Assembly (NCBI RefSeq): GCF_001949145.1
Contig: NW_019091619.1
Span: 46,907 to 110,906, forward strand
Length of the DNA stretch: 64,000 nt
Origin: Acanthaster planci
Lineage: Eukaryota; Echinodermata; Asteroidea; Valvatida; Acanthasteridae
Direction: 5' to 3'
In this document: piece after piece, positions 20,871-43,290 of the stretch
How the letters are laid out: each line of letters begins with the position of its first letter
How positions within the stretch are numbered: the first letter of the stretch is position 1
Notes under the pieces: generated by a model
What the model saw: only the letters and a program-made list of their open reading frames with translations
The model's database searches: none
What the model was told of the DNA's origin: nothing
Translations under genes and position numbers: made by a program

Positions 20871-23800
20871 GCGCTTACACACGATGAACTCACCAATTCC
20901 AGAGTACTGAGTCATTGAGTCATCAAAGTTTTTGAACAATTTATCAAAACCTTGGCATTCGAAACTATTCCAGTGCGGTCCGTGTCGGACAGGATTGCGG
21001 TTAGCTGAAAACTGGGTAAAGTGTTGTATTACCGGTGGAAGTGAGCATTAGCCTTATGATTAGGGCCTGTTTGTTTTTAATTTTTTAACAACTTGGCCTG
21101 AACATGCAGTAAACAGCTGCTGAACATAGGCCTATACGTGTACATGTAGTCTGACAGTGTTCTAAATCATTAACATGATAAATGAAAGTGATTAATCTGT
21201 TAATTGTGTTGATAAATTTGAACACAGTCTGTAATTGGTTGGTGCATATATAGCAAGAGCTCTATGTTTGGTATAACCACTGATAATCATGATGCATCAT
21301 GATGTAGGCCAATACTTTTCTGTCCGCGTGAGACTGGATGCCAGTCATGCCAGTCACTTTCTTTGGGATGGCATTGGCATTTTGGCTCAAACCAACCTGG
21401 CAAACTACATGCTGACATGTACATGTAGCCTACAGTGTAGTTGATCATTCTGATTGACCGGTTCTCCAAACAGAAACAGTCCAAGGTCCCTGGTGCCTCG
21501 AAAAATAACTTTCATGGAAAGATTTTCATCCAGAAATATCTGGAAATTATCCAGCTAGCCCACATATGATAACAATTTGGGACAGTCATGTAAAAGACAA
21601 ATGCTGAGAAGTATTGGTCAGTTGGTGGTTGGTAGTTTGCCCGGTCCCGTAAACATTTCCTGGTTTGTAAAACCATGCCATCTGTACAGTAGGTTTTGTT
21701 TTTCCAACACAGAAGGATGTGCGTCACACAAAGCGTGCATTGTAACATACATTGCAAGGGTTTTTCCGAGTTGAACAAGCCCTCAAATGTACGTACAAGT
21801 GACAGTTTTTTACAGCAGTATAATTATTAGAGGAAAAAATGGTTAGGCCTACGTGTAGTTACTGTGTATTGCTGTTGTCATGGAAAACACATGTATTTCA
21901 CTCAAAGTACATGTACATGTAATATACACCAAGCCACACCACACATTTCTCAAATGAAAATAAAATACTCAAATCCCATGCCCCGAATGCATATTACGTT
22001 GAATCAGATCTCATTGTTCTCAATTAGCAACACCTCATTGCAACCCGGTACATGGGGTTTTCGGGCTCAAACAAGCCCTGAAATGTACATGTAGGTGATG
22101 TTTTTTAACCCTAACTGTCATGCATATTGTTTGGCTTACACTACTCAGTGCTACAAAATAGTCGGAGCCTGAAGTACCCAGCGCTGCAGATTACTGCTTC
22201 TGGCTAGGTTCCTTCCATGATTACTCGTACAGAGAACAATAAAGCCATGCATTCATAGTGCCACAGCACTGTATGGTACATTGTCTTATCGATTGTATTT
22301 TATGGCTTCATAGAACAATAAGGTAATGTCCCCTGACAAGCGACAGCACTGAATACTACATTTTACTACTAAGTTGTACTTTGTAGTGTTCAGGTCTGTT
22401 AGAGTTAATGGCAATATACATGTACATGTAATTATTTGATATGAAAACAGTCACATGTATACATGTATCTGCTGTTTTCATTAAAACTATGTCAATTAAA
22501 TTACAGCGCATGTAATATACAAACCTTGAAATGTGCGTGTACATGTACGGTAGGTGGCGCAGTTTATTTTTAGTTCTTTTGCACTCCATCAATTTTAGGG
22601 ATGTGCATCCTGAGTGGTCGCCAAATGTCAAACTTATTCTTACTTATTCAGTGTTGGAAATATCAAACGCTTACTTGTTCAACATTGAATTTCGAACATC
22701 AAACGAGGAACTAACTTCACATTGGTAACAAAACGTAATCATTACAGATATACATGAATGGCCAAAATGTATCATTTAATCTGTTAAGGTCTTTCAAGAA
22801 ACATTTTTTATTGGCAAGCAGAAGCAGAATGTAATTTTACGTGGTTACATTGGTTTAAGTTCGGTACCTATGTGTACATGTAGTCATGGTAGATATTACG
22901 GTATGTACATGTACAGCGCATACATGTAAATGGTAGTCTGTGTCATGCCGTGCAGCCACACTGCTGTCCTTGTGGTCTTGGATTCAGAATCCAGTGGTGA
23001 AAGCAACTGGTACTCTATGCCTGCGGTGTGAAAGCTGATCGAGTGCACCTTGCACTCAGCTGCATTTGTAAGAGCACTATGAACATGATGAATGCCTGAC
23101 TTCGAAGTCTTATGAAAAACCACCTTCACCCTTAGTGTTTCACATATACATGTATACACATGTACAGGCCATGCTACATGTATATCTGGGAATGAAAATG
23201 AAAAGGATCGCACAAGGAGGCAGTTGGAGGATTTTGAAGGGTGGAGGGTATATCCTAGCCAAAGGGCCTAGGTGGTTAGGCTTGTGCCAAAACAAAAAAT
23301 GTTCTGCTTCCGATTACTTGTCTCTTAATACATGTAGGGTTGGTACATGTAGGCCAGAAAATTTTTGGGGGGTAAGTTTTTTGTGCTGATGTAATAGCAT
23401 AAATGTGGACGAAAGCTTCCAAAAATTGTCTCAAAAAGTGATGTAAACATACATGTACATGTATATATCTTAATCTATGCAAAAATTTCTACAGTCGACA
23501 ATTCACAAGAATTATGGACAATTCACACAATGCTAGTCAGGCAATCACAATGGCAAACTGGCTAACAGTGTCTGTGTATCGCATGGTACTGTAAGTGTGT
23601 GTGATGCATCGTGATGGGTGGGCAATAAACCTGACGGTCCCGGCATGGAATTTTGTGGAAACACGCTTGCTTTAAGTACCAGCAAAACAAACTCAAATTA
23701 AACTTGTGAACACGGAAAATACATACTTGGACAAGAGACCAAGTTCTGTGAAATTAACTTGCAGAAATCCTCTTGCAACCTCAATGTTTTTTCAACCTGC

Positions 23801-25514
23801 AGCTGTATTAGTTACGTGTGTATACGGCCGAAGTACTGTAGTTTAAGAATCGACCGGGATGTATAGACAGCTTGGCACATTTCCATCATGCGTTCTTTGC
23901 ATTGGTATGGTGGGAACCAGCATTGCTTTGCTTTTTTAATACATTGAGCATTGCGCATGTGTTTTCACCATTGTGACAGCGAAACGCAAAGTGTCTTTTC
24001 ATAAATTGCAAAAGTAAGAAGGAATAAAACCGAGCTTGTTAATGTTAGAAAAGGTTGTTGAAAGGTGTTTTATGAAGATAGAAAAGACATCAGGATTTAT
24101 TTTTTTTATTTTTGAAATTTTTTAAAATGTGTTTTTCTAACTTGCCGATAAAAATTGTAGGGTCGCGCCAAAAAATTTGGGTCGGCTGGGAAACCGGAAG
24201 CAGAAGCGTTTTTGGAAGGCCTTAAAGATAGACTATACATACATGTACGTGTATATACATGTAGGCACAATTGCAGCATGCCCTGCCACTCATACACTGT
24301 ACATGTATGTACACGTACCGTATCCCTCCTCATAGCTGGCTATAGAGCCATGCTCAATTGCGTACCCACAGTTAACATGCCGTTATCTCTGTGCTCTGAT
24401 GGTGTTGCCTTCAACACTGGTAAATAAATCTGTATGCGTGTACTTGTATTTCCATCCAAAGCATGGAGTACAATGGAAAACATGGACTCAGCTATCACCA
24501 GGGAGGTATGTGTTTCAAAAATGCTGCTTAGGGTGGACACCGGTTTTTGAAAGGTCAAGGGCCATGGGTTGGTTACATGCAAAATGGTATGAGCCCTGAG
24601 ATTGATTCTGTGATTTGTTGCATCCACAAGTTGTGGCTGCACTGCAACTGGATATTACATGTATATACCTGCCTACATGTGCATGTATGGCTAGTAACTG
24701 CATTCATTTCCCATATGGCATATTTAATTCATACGACATACATGTGTAACATAAATTGTTATAATATACATGTAGGAAAAAAGCCCCAATTTACCATGAA
24801 TCAGCTGAGTGGTACTGCATGTACATGTACCAGTACACAGTGCAAAACTAGTTTTCATGTTTGTTTTGTTTTCTTCCTGGTTTAGTGCCACGTGAAATTA
24901 TGCTGCCTGGGTTCACTTTGAATGTGAGCGTGACATTTTAATAAAATGCACATCCCATGCCCTACTGATTTATTTCACTCACTACATAACTAGAAAGTAC
25001 ATATACTTTTTAAGTAAATTTTGGCCTTCTTACATGTAGTCGGCATTGGTAAGAGTGGTGTCCTTTGGCTGAATGAAAATTGGTTATTTCCACAATAAGG
25101 TGTACGAAACATGTATACTGTATACCCCCAAAATCCAAGTTGAGATCAGGCACCCAAAGGGCCTGCAGAGGAAATGAGTTATTCCAGCATAAAAAGATAA
25201 CTTCTCCTAGTAATAACAATTTGCAGCTGCAATATTTCTACAGCAAGGTGTAGGCCTACATACAAACATGTACCGGTACAATTGACAGACAAATGGGGCC
25301 TACCCGTTTTATTTATCAGATACTGTTTTCTGTTAAATGTCTGTGTGTCAACTTGGCAGATAATGAGCCACACTGTGTTTAAAATGAGTTTGATGAAAAT
25401 CACAGGTTTTTTTTTACTGTTTGAAAGTGTGTATACGGCACATGTACATGTACATGTAGGCATGTGACAACATCATGTGTCTGCCTTATGAAACCTGCAA
25501 CTTGTTGACAATTA
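20871..25514 (+). other. No coding exon seen; probable upstream intron or intergenic
   Basis: No frame with homology or consistent splice phase was found. The stretch holds many TACATG islands (for example 21906-21922, 22420-22432, 22875-22917, 23449-23463) and diffuse repeats. Because the first PAK4-type coding exon starts right behind a splice acceptor, non-coding leader exons may lie here. Confidence 0.35.
25441..25458. repeat. (ACATGT)n microsatellite island
   Basis: Three tandem copies of the palindromic hexamer lie about 57 bases before the Tigger-like element. Confidence 0.9.
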
Positions 25515-26202
25515 CAGTGGAATGCCGCTATACCGAACACCGCTATACCGGACATTCGGCTGTACCGAACATCGTCCTTGGCTCCCAATAATTTGTGCAC
25601 AGAACCTACCGAACACTATTCAGTTGCCGTTTGTAATTCCCGAACGTCAATATGATAAAACAGTTGGTGTTTTTTATGTTGAAAAGTGACAAGTGGCCAT
25701 TATTTCCCAAGGATTAGAAGCCACAAGTAGTCAATGGTATTGAATAGACACTGGTTTTGCGACTCCACACGATCGGGTGCGGAAGAAAACGGCACGTACG
25801 CGCACAGTAGCATTGCACTAACAATAGTCTAAAGAGGGTGCCGCTGATACACAAATTAAAAAGAGATTCGCCACAGCATGCATCAGAGATCGATCCTGAG
25901 CGGTAGTTTCACAACTTTTAGGATAAACTTGATATCAATTTTTTGACTCGAGTTTAAATAAAAAACAAAAATAATTAACAAATACATTTCTAGTAACCTT
26001 AAACTTGAATGCAACAGCAAAACACCAGGAAAACAGCAAACCAAGGTATCACAAGAGGGTGCACTTCGGTTAGACAAGAGAGGGCACTATTCAACATGGC
26101 AACGAAACTTTCGGCAGTTAAATTCGCTATACAGAATGACCGCTGTACCGAACATTTAGCGTGGACCCCGTCTTGTTCGTTATAGCGAACAGTGCGGTAC
26201 TG
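25515..26202. mobile_element. Non-autonomous pogo/Tigger-like element flanked by TA
   Basis: The left end CAGTGGAATGCCGCTATACC and the inverted right end CAGTACCGCACTGTTCGCTA, followed by TAACGAACA, share the GCTATAMCGAACA theme typical of Tigger/pogo ends. TA dinucleotides flank both ends (25513-25514 and 26203-26204), as expected for Tc1/mariner insertion. The 688-bp body has no transposase frame. CGAACA motifs recur in the first and last 100 bases. Confidence 0.75.
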
Positions 26203-29200
26203 TACTGCATGTGCCGGTACACGTGTACATGTACATTGTACACCGTGTAAGCACTGCATGAAATGATACACTGCTTAGTTGTACAGCACCGCACCTTTAA
26301 CAAATGGGCAGTTCTGAAGAATGTCACCGAAAACTTTCCTTTAGTTGTTTGACACTGTACATACTTGGCATTGAAGTTGTCTGAACTCTGAAAGGTCTGA
26401 TTTACACAGCCGAGACATTTCATGTTGCCCAAGGCACTCCTTATTTGCCAGAGACAAGAGGTCTAGAGTTGAAAGGGTATGGAGAAATGCCAGACAACAG
26501 TCCTCCTACGGAACAGTCTTCCGCCTGAGGATGACATGCACCTAAATTTTGATTCCCCCCAAAGTATTAGCAAATGTTATCATTTTGTTCCTCGCAAATT
26601 GCAGACTGCCATGGATAATATGTTTCTTTTCCATTACTGGTTACTGACAAGGCAACTATTATAACAAGGTAATTTATGAAGTCTCAAGAATCTTGTTATA
26701 ACAGTGTGTTATTATACACGTACACTGTATTCCTTCTGTTCCTTTCAGTATTAACATATTAACAGTTAGGATTGACACTTGTGCCCAAATCTGTCTTCAT
26801 GTCAGGTTTCCAACCTCCTAGAAGCAATAAATAACTCTGAGGAATAGGGTTGACCTCAGGGGTCATGTCAACCTCACCCCAAGGGCATTAATAAGTCTAC
26901 TGGGCTTCCACACAGAACAGCTCCTTGTTTTTACTTCACAATTGATGATGCCATTAGTACAGGGCCCTTCCCTCCCCTACCAGAGTACTGTACATGTACC
27001 AGACATCACAGTCGTATTGTGGGCAAAGTTGTTCATGTTATGACTGAAAACTCCACAATGCCTTTGATGTACCAAACAATTTGTTGTTGAACCAAACTTT
27101 CAGAGTGGCATATTTTGAGGAATATACATGTACACCTGTATGTACTGTACATTGTACCTTTGCCCATTCTTCCTGTACCCATTTTGGTGTAATATATTAG
27201 TTCTGTTATCTTGGAACTTGTGTCCTTGTGGAGTTTCTCCAGTTGGCAGTTGTCAGGACTCGGGAGTTGAGGTGTGCAGAGTGCAGATTGGTTAGCCTAG
27301 GGTGCTTGTGTTTAGTGTCCAAGATGTGTAGTCATGGATTTTCTGTCTTGCTGCCTTGGTGCACATGTTCCTGTTCATGTAGGTAAGTTTACTTTGAAGT
27401 TTTGTACACTACTGTATGTTCACAACTTTAATTTGCGAAGTGAAAAAAATCGTAAATTTACATACATGTACATGTATGGGGAGTATACTACGGGGTACTT
27501 TAACTTTGAAAGAGAGAAAAATTCATGGACAAATACATGTACTGTACGTGTAAATGTGGCTGAGAAGATACATGTACTCGTACATACAGTACCTGTAGTC
27601 TCCCATCTGGTACATACAGGTATTGTTTATAATATTGGTAGCTCACTACACCACTAGATGAAATTCTGGTTAAATTCAGATATTGGATATTTTACAAAAC
27701 ACTTATTTGTGTTTTGGTCAAACTGTGTAGAAATATTACAACTGACATGAATGTGAAGTGCTCTTTTTAACAGTAAGGCATATCATATAATTGCTGGTAC
27801 ACAGGTGTCAAGTCATGTTGAACTCTGTCCAGGAATAATTTAAATTCTATGTTTTTAAATTTTCCCATTTTTTTATCGCTTCTGATAAAAACCTGAAAAC
27901 TTTATAACCCATCACTGGAAGTGGGTGCGTGGAAATCAGAGGTGGTAAATGTACTAGTATGTACATGTAAGTTGGTAAGTAAAAAAGAGTACATTCAAGG
28001 CTGCCTGAATGGTCATGTGACCTTGGTGTACATGTATGTACAGGTATTGGCCGATTAAAAGCTGATGATTTCTGTCACCTAATTATTGCTAAAATCATTG
28101 TCAGCAGCTCGTAATCACTTTTTAAAGTAACTTGAACTCACTGTGTGGCACTTCCCTGCAAAATGTGTCATTCACTTTTGGAGCTCAGCTGATTGAGAAA
28201 AGCTTTTCAGAGCGGAAATGAAAGCGGAAATACGATTTTAAGGTGTTACATTAATTTTTTTGTCCCTAAATTATTTAGTACATGTAACTTTTGTTTCCTT
28301 TTCAGATTATGTATAATTTAAGAACTTGATAACAGAATGGCACATTTCCCCTTTCGTGTGGAATTGCACTTTTTACAACCCACACACAGGAAGATATTAA
28401 TCCATTACAACGCACATGTACACATGTACTTGTGGTTCAGACATTTCAGCCTTTCCTGCATTCCGCCCCATGAGGAAATATTTCAGAAGATTATCGGAAG
28501 AGCCCAGATTAACTCGTTTGAAAAGAGATATTAGATGTACATGTGCCTGTATTGCATGCAAACTGCAGACAAGCTTGAGTTCATTATTAAAAACAGTCCG
28601 GAACGGAACTGAAGACGTCTTCATATGCTGGCAATACAAAAGCCCGTGATGAGCCACTGTTCATATTACTCATTGTAGTGTATTGCTCAATCTTCATTAG
28701 TGCAGAATGAGAATTGATGTACAGTATATTTACAATGCCAAGGGGAATACTTCCAATGCAACTTGTATGGTACATGTAGGTCCATGTAGGTCAGCTCTTG
28801 GTCCCAATCTGTTAATCTGTCCCAATCTGAGCAAGGTACATGTACATGTAGTACGTACCGCAACATACAATATGTAGTCACACATGTACATGTATGTACA
28901 AATAGTTGGTTTTGTATCTCTTATTCTGCCATGGTTCAATTGATATCACGGTTGATTGGTGGTTATTGCCACGGCATGTGTCCTTTAGAGAGCTGTTGTA
29001 CAATTATCCTGATTTAATGACAGCTTTGTTTGTTGAAGGAATGCTTACACAATGTATGGGTTACAGCAGTGTTATCAGACCAGATAAAAAGCTGCTATAA
29101 CAGTACTGACCTTGCATATTCCTGCAAGTTGAAAAGTGCAATCATGTTGTTATGAAAATAGCGTGCTAGCGAGCTTTGGCGCTTCACTGCTAAAGTTGGC

Positions 29201-30693
29201 GCGGTTGACAAACTGTGTTTGTCACTCACGTATACACGTCATGGCTCATCAGATTAATTAAACACAGCACTCCTGAAATATTTCATCTAATCCGATGCAG
29301 TTTTTGGAAAGTACTTGCATGCAGTACAGCGTTCATGTACATGTACTTGTACATATATACATGTATGTACATGAGTGCATTGACAGTGAAAGAGAATTTT
29401 GACCATTACATGTATGGTCCATGCTCCTACTGCCGGTACCAGTACGTACATGTACGCACGCACACTGCGTAGGCACACCAGTAATTAGAAACATTAAATG
29501 TAAACTGAGGTTAAATTGGTGTATACATTCTTTTAACACCTGTACCTTGGTATTCTAGTGAAAATGGACACAGTACATGTATACATGTATGTGGGTGGGA
29601 AACCGAGAGCATTCCTTTTCAATTTACTCGTGAAATGTAAGAAATTCTTATAAATTTAAAGAGCTTTATATGTAACCATGCTTTTATTCCTCCATGATGT
29701 ACATTTACATGTAACTCAACAGTGGGTCCGGTGGCTTTGGATCCATTCTTCTACATGTATGTTGGGTCACATTTGACCTGTTTTTGCCTCTGTCCAACCT
29801 GTATTGTATGCATATTTGTCCACAGAATGTGTTTTTACATGCACATGTATACTGTACTCACTGGTACATGTAGGAATATGCAAACATGTACGTGCACGTG
29901 TACATGGTGCTCCCTAGCCGGAAGATGGGCCAGGGTGACAACCCTCTTTACTTTTATCCCAGTTGGAATCTGACATTGACAGATGTGCAGCTCCCTCACC
30001 CCCACCACTGGTATTCTTTGTGCTCTCTGTAAGGAAATTTCTGACTTACTCCTATCATTTGTTCTGTTGGGGAGGAGTTATTCTGTCCTTTATTCCAGGG
30101 TCAGTGCTGCAAATGGTGTGAACTGCCCCTCTCTATTTACAAAAATTCCACACTGTGTAGCTTGCAGAATCAGTGGTGTCTGGCTGTGTTGACCCCTGAC
30201 CTTTAGGGCATCCATCTCAGTGAGATCTGTTTTCCAATTCAGTGCAAGCGCTCCACATTTTTATCTAGGGTCCACAGCAGGCTGTCTTCTCTTCAGACAG
30301 GGGCTTGTGCTGAGTGGCCTGTTGGCTGAGGAATGTTGAACATGCTGGTGTACATGTACATGTACTTCTGTGTAATACACCATCAGGAAATATATGCAGT
30401 GGTACACCTGCGTCCTTCTGATGTACACGTACATGTACTGAACAGCATGTGTTAACTCTGTGGGTTGTTTGTTTGAACCTCTTTGTGTGATCTTGGTTGC
30501 ATTTAATAACGTAGAACTTTTGGTGGTAGGTCGTGTACATGTAGGATAAAATGAAGCATCCAGATTTGTTTTTTAGAGTGTGTTGGATGGGTGCTTAATC
30601 TACCGGTACGCAAGTTTTCCTTGGATCAGTTCAAAGGCCTTTTTGATTTTTAATGTTCTTTTTTTCTGAATTTTTTTCTTTTTTTATTTACAG
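26203..30693 (+). other. Upstream intron or leader of the PAK4-type gene
   Basis: No coding exon was found. The region contains dense TACATG islands, especially 29330-29460 and 28835-28895. A long pyrimidine tract (TTTTTTTCTTTTTTTATTTACAG) leads into the first coding exon at 30694, so it ends in a genuine splice acceptor and at least one non-coding exon lies upstream. Confidence 0.45.
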
Positions 30694-30697
30694 GAAA

Positions 30698-39890
<9,193 letters not shown>

Positions 39891-40042
39891 AAAAACTTGT
39901 GTACGATCGAGCCTCTTGTAGATATACAACAAAATTGCACTTATGTACAGTACTTGTGTAACATAAATTTCTCGCTCTGTTCTGGGACATTCGATGGAGT
40001 TTGTATTCTAGTGTTATTTTTAACCAGCTGTTACCAAATAAA
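39891..40042 (+). terminator. PAK4: PAK4-type 3'UTR with first polyA signal
   Basis: AATAAA at 40037-40042 is the first canonical polyA signal after the stop. Later signals near 42139 and 46344 could define longer 3'UTRs. Confidence 0.5.
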
Positions 40043-42988
40043 GTCAATCCACAGGGAGAAAAATACATTGTACATAAAACAATATGCAAAATTTGTTTCT
40101 GCATTTGAAGGAGAGTAAAAGACATGTATATTTTCATCAGTGAATGCCTTTAACCGCATGAAGCCAGTCAGTGAAATATGGGCATGCGAGATGCTTGGGG
40201 ATGTGAAGGGCTTTGCAGTGTGTACAGCGAGCACTGAATTTTGAAGCACCAACAAGCCGTTGAGCCCTCATTTTCCACCAAAAAGAAGTTCTGGATTATC
40301 TGATTCATGTATTTATACACTCATGACAAGTAGACCCCCCCACCATTAAACATTCAGATCTTTATTCCATGCCCTGTATTCCAGTTTGGTCATGCACTAC
40401 ATCGGATTCTGTATATTTTGCTATTCCAATCCACTAGAAGTAGTGCACTTGTACCAGTGTGTCGTCTTCACCATGTGTAAATTCCTAGCTGTAAGCACCA
40501 AAATATTCCGTATATTGTTTGTATGATTTCACATGATGTATTCTATAATCAATACTCTAATTTTTATGTTAGCAGTTACAAACAAGCATCATAACAAAAG
40601 TACTCTTTACTTTTTTTCTTGAAGTTTGTATTCAAATAACAGTTTTAATGTCTGGCATGTCAGAAGAGAAGCTGCCCGGAGGAAACTGAAGGATGATCAC
40701 ACTCTCTGAATCTAGGGGTTGTGTACAATCCCAAGTGCACAATGACTGGCAGGTGTTACGAAGCCGGCACAGTGCTTTCATCATGAGAGACTTGGGGAGG
40801 GGTAGGAACTCCTGCACAGGGATCCTTGTGCCTTGGATCGGTCTCTTGTTTAAGTCAGTGTCTGTGCTTTAAGATCCAGGCCCAGTGGAGAAAGGCTGCG
40901 TCCGAATCACTTGGCTGCGGCTTGAAATTACGCAAGCACTCTATGGAAACTGGTTGCAGCTACTTCCATGGACTTGAGCGTAACTGTTGATCACAGTCAA
41001 GGAATTTGGACATGGCTTAAATTAAGCAGAGAGCCCTTCCTAGTAAATGTTCCTGTAGGTGCTTAGAGGAATTCAGCAGTTTGGCTTGTAACCTACTTTT
41101 GCTGAGCAAATGTTTACTTCACTTAGCAAATACCATGCTCAGGAGCTCTACGATATCAGCCCTAGCAATTGAGAACCAATCACAAGTAGAAATACGGGAC
41201 ATGTAGTCTGGTTCCCGGACCTCACAATTCTCTGTACATGTATAAATTGTAGCCACCTTTGACAAATATAGCGTGATGCAGGGTAAGATGTATGACTTAA
41301 TGTCAGGGATGCGGGATGTGCGTGTCCGTTTAATTTCAAAGTAACCGTAGTCAAAAGTCATCTAAAAGTGGCGGTGAGTGTTGAAAAACAAGTTTTAAAA
41401 AATTGAGTGAGCTGTCCTTGTAGAAAGGTGGTTATACATGTTAGATGTTACAAACTGTACAATATCCAAAATCACCAAACATGAGTTTGGTGATTGAAAA
41501 TTTCGGCCACTTCTGAAAGATTTTGGTAATGGGGGAATTCTGCCATTTTAGTCACGTACTGACTAGTAGTGGGTACCGGACCTAAGATTGTACACAGCAG
41601 TAGGAATATTTGGTCTGGGAACTAGACTACATGAAATGTAGCCAGTTCTTACTATGAAAATCACCCCCCCAAAGATGTGTGCACGAAAGTCGCCTCAAGT
41701 CTTGGTTCTCTCTAGTTTTCTGGGAAGAAAACCTGATGTGATGATCCTTGTCCATTTTTCATACAATCATGTACATATTCAGGGACATTCTTCCACTTAA
41801 CACATTAGCGCAAATCTTTCATACCGACTGGTAAGCAGCGTAATCGTGCTTTTTGAGAAAGGCCTTTTTGATGGTAGTGTTATTGATATGAATTTTAACA
41901 GGGTAAGACTTTACAGCACGATTGTGGGCGCTTGTAGGGCGGTCAGGGCAGGACCCTTCTGAATTGAACTTCACAAAATGGCAACACATTAGATGGGCTT
42001 GCAGTAATTACAGGCCTTGGAACTTGCCTGAATGTTTTGTTAATTTTGAGCACCATGTCTGCATTTCAGAAAAACTGGCACCAGCGCTCGGAACAGACTG
42101 AACACTCTGATACTTAAAAATTAGGGTGCTTTGAGAAATAAATTCTGTTGGAAAATACTGTCTAAGTACAAGAGGGAGGTTGAGAAATTGGCATAGCTGT
42201 GAGATATATTATCACTAGGAGTCAAAAACTAGTACTCAGCTGGAGAAGGTGGAGATTGAATCAGGTTGCACCAGTGCCCCCCCCGGCCCCCTGTTTGGTG
42301 TGGGTAGGGATATAAGTTGTTTGGAGCTGTTGCGTTCATACCACAATAGAGACACGAATGTGTGTGATAAATCTAGCAAAGGTATTACATCTTTCTGTTC
42401 ATTTAGGGTCTGTGTCAAGGCTATAAAAAGTAGCAGGATTCTTGTTTGGGGGATCTTCAATTTAGATTTAATTTAATCTTGCCAATCTAGGCCTTTTTAA
42501 CACTGCATAAAAGCTTTCTTTGTTTCAGTTTTCATATTTAATTTTGCTTTTTTAAGACATTAGCATACAGCCATCAACTGTACATTTCTCATGAATTTCT
42601 TATTTATGTTGAATTTTTTGTATCATCATTTTAATGGTTGTACCATTACATCGACAAACATAATGTGTGGAGAATGTTTTTATATTCCCCATCAATATCT
42701 AAGTTTTTGTGTGTGTCTGTTAAATTGGTTGATCACTATTTCATCAAGCACATATTGTTGACTCAGTTTGAGCATATACATGTAGATTTCCCTTTTATAA
42801 ATATACTTTAACTGGGATTTTTTTAATCTTTGAAACCTTTGGTTTGGTTTCCAGCATTGCCTCAGTTGAGCATCAAATTTACCTGCCTCAATACCATGTA
42901 TATGTTTAAGTATTTCCAGTTAATCTTTAAAGTGTTTGAAATGCATTAATGATAACGAAATCATTTCTTCAGTTTCTGTCAAGAATAG
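40043..42988 (+). other. AT-rich non-coding region after the PAK4-type gene
   Basis: No coding frame. GGCTGCGTCCGAATCAC at about 40893 looks like one end of the MITE family seen at 49.5 kb. Otherwise I see only simple AT-rich sequence, possibly an extended 3'UTR. Confidence 0.35.
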
Positions 42989-43290
42989 GTATTACCAAAG
43001 ATGGTATAGCGCTGAAGGCGCAAGGTGGATAACCTTGCCCAAAAGATGTAATTATCATGGGTGCCATTTGAGCAAGTGATACGCCTGCGCAGTTTACAGT
43101 AATGCTTGGGCGCAGGCTCACCAGGTGCACATGCCTGCCGCGGCACCTGTGCATTACTGTGCATTGCGCATGCGTATCGCTCGCTCAAATGGCGCCCATG
43201 GGATTACAATGTTTTACGTGTTTTCACGATGAAGTTCGCCATCTTGCACCGCTTTGTGGCGCTATACGATCTTTGGGCATTACTGTGTAC
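42989..43290. mobile_element. Inverted-repeat MITE, about 300 bp
   Basis: The left end reads AAAGATGGTATAGCGC and the right end, on the other strand, AAAGATCGTATAGCGC. Most of the element pairs with itself: CATGGGTGCCATTTGAGC at 43058 pairs with GCTCAAATGGCGCCCATG near 43184, and a second pair (GCACAGTAATGC type) sits closer to the centre. It is non-coding and the family is not recognised. Confidence 0.75.
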
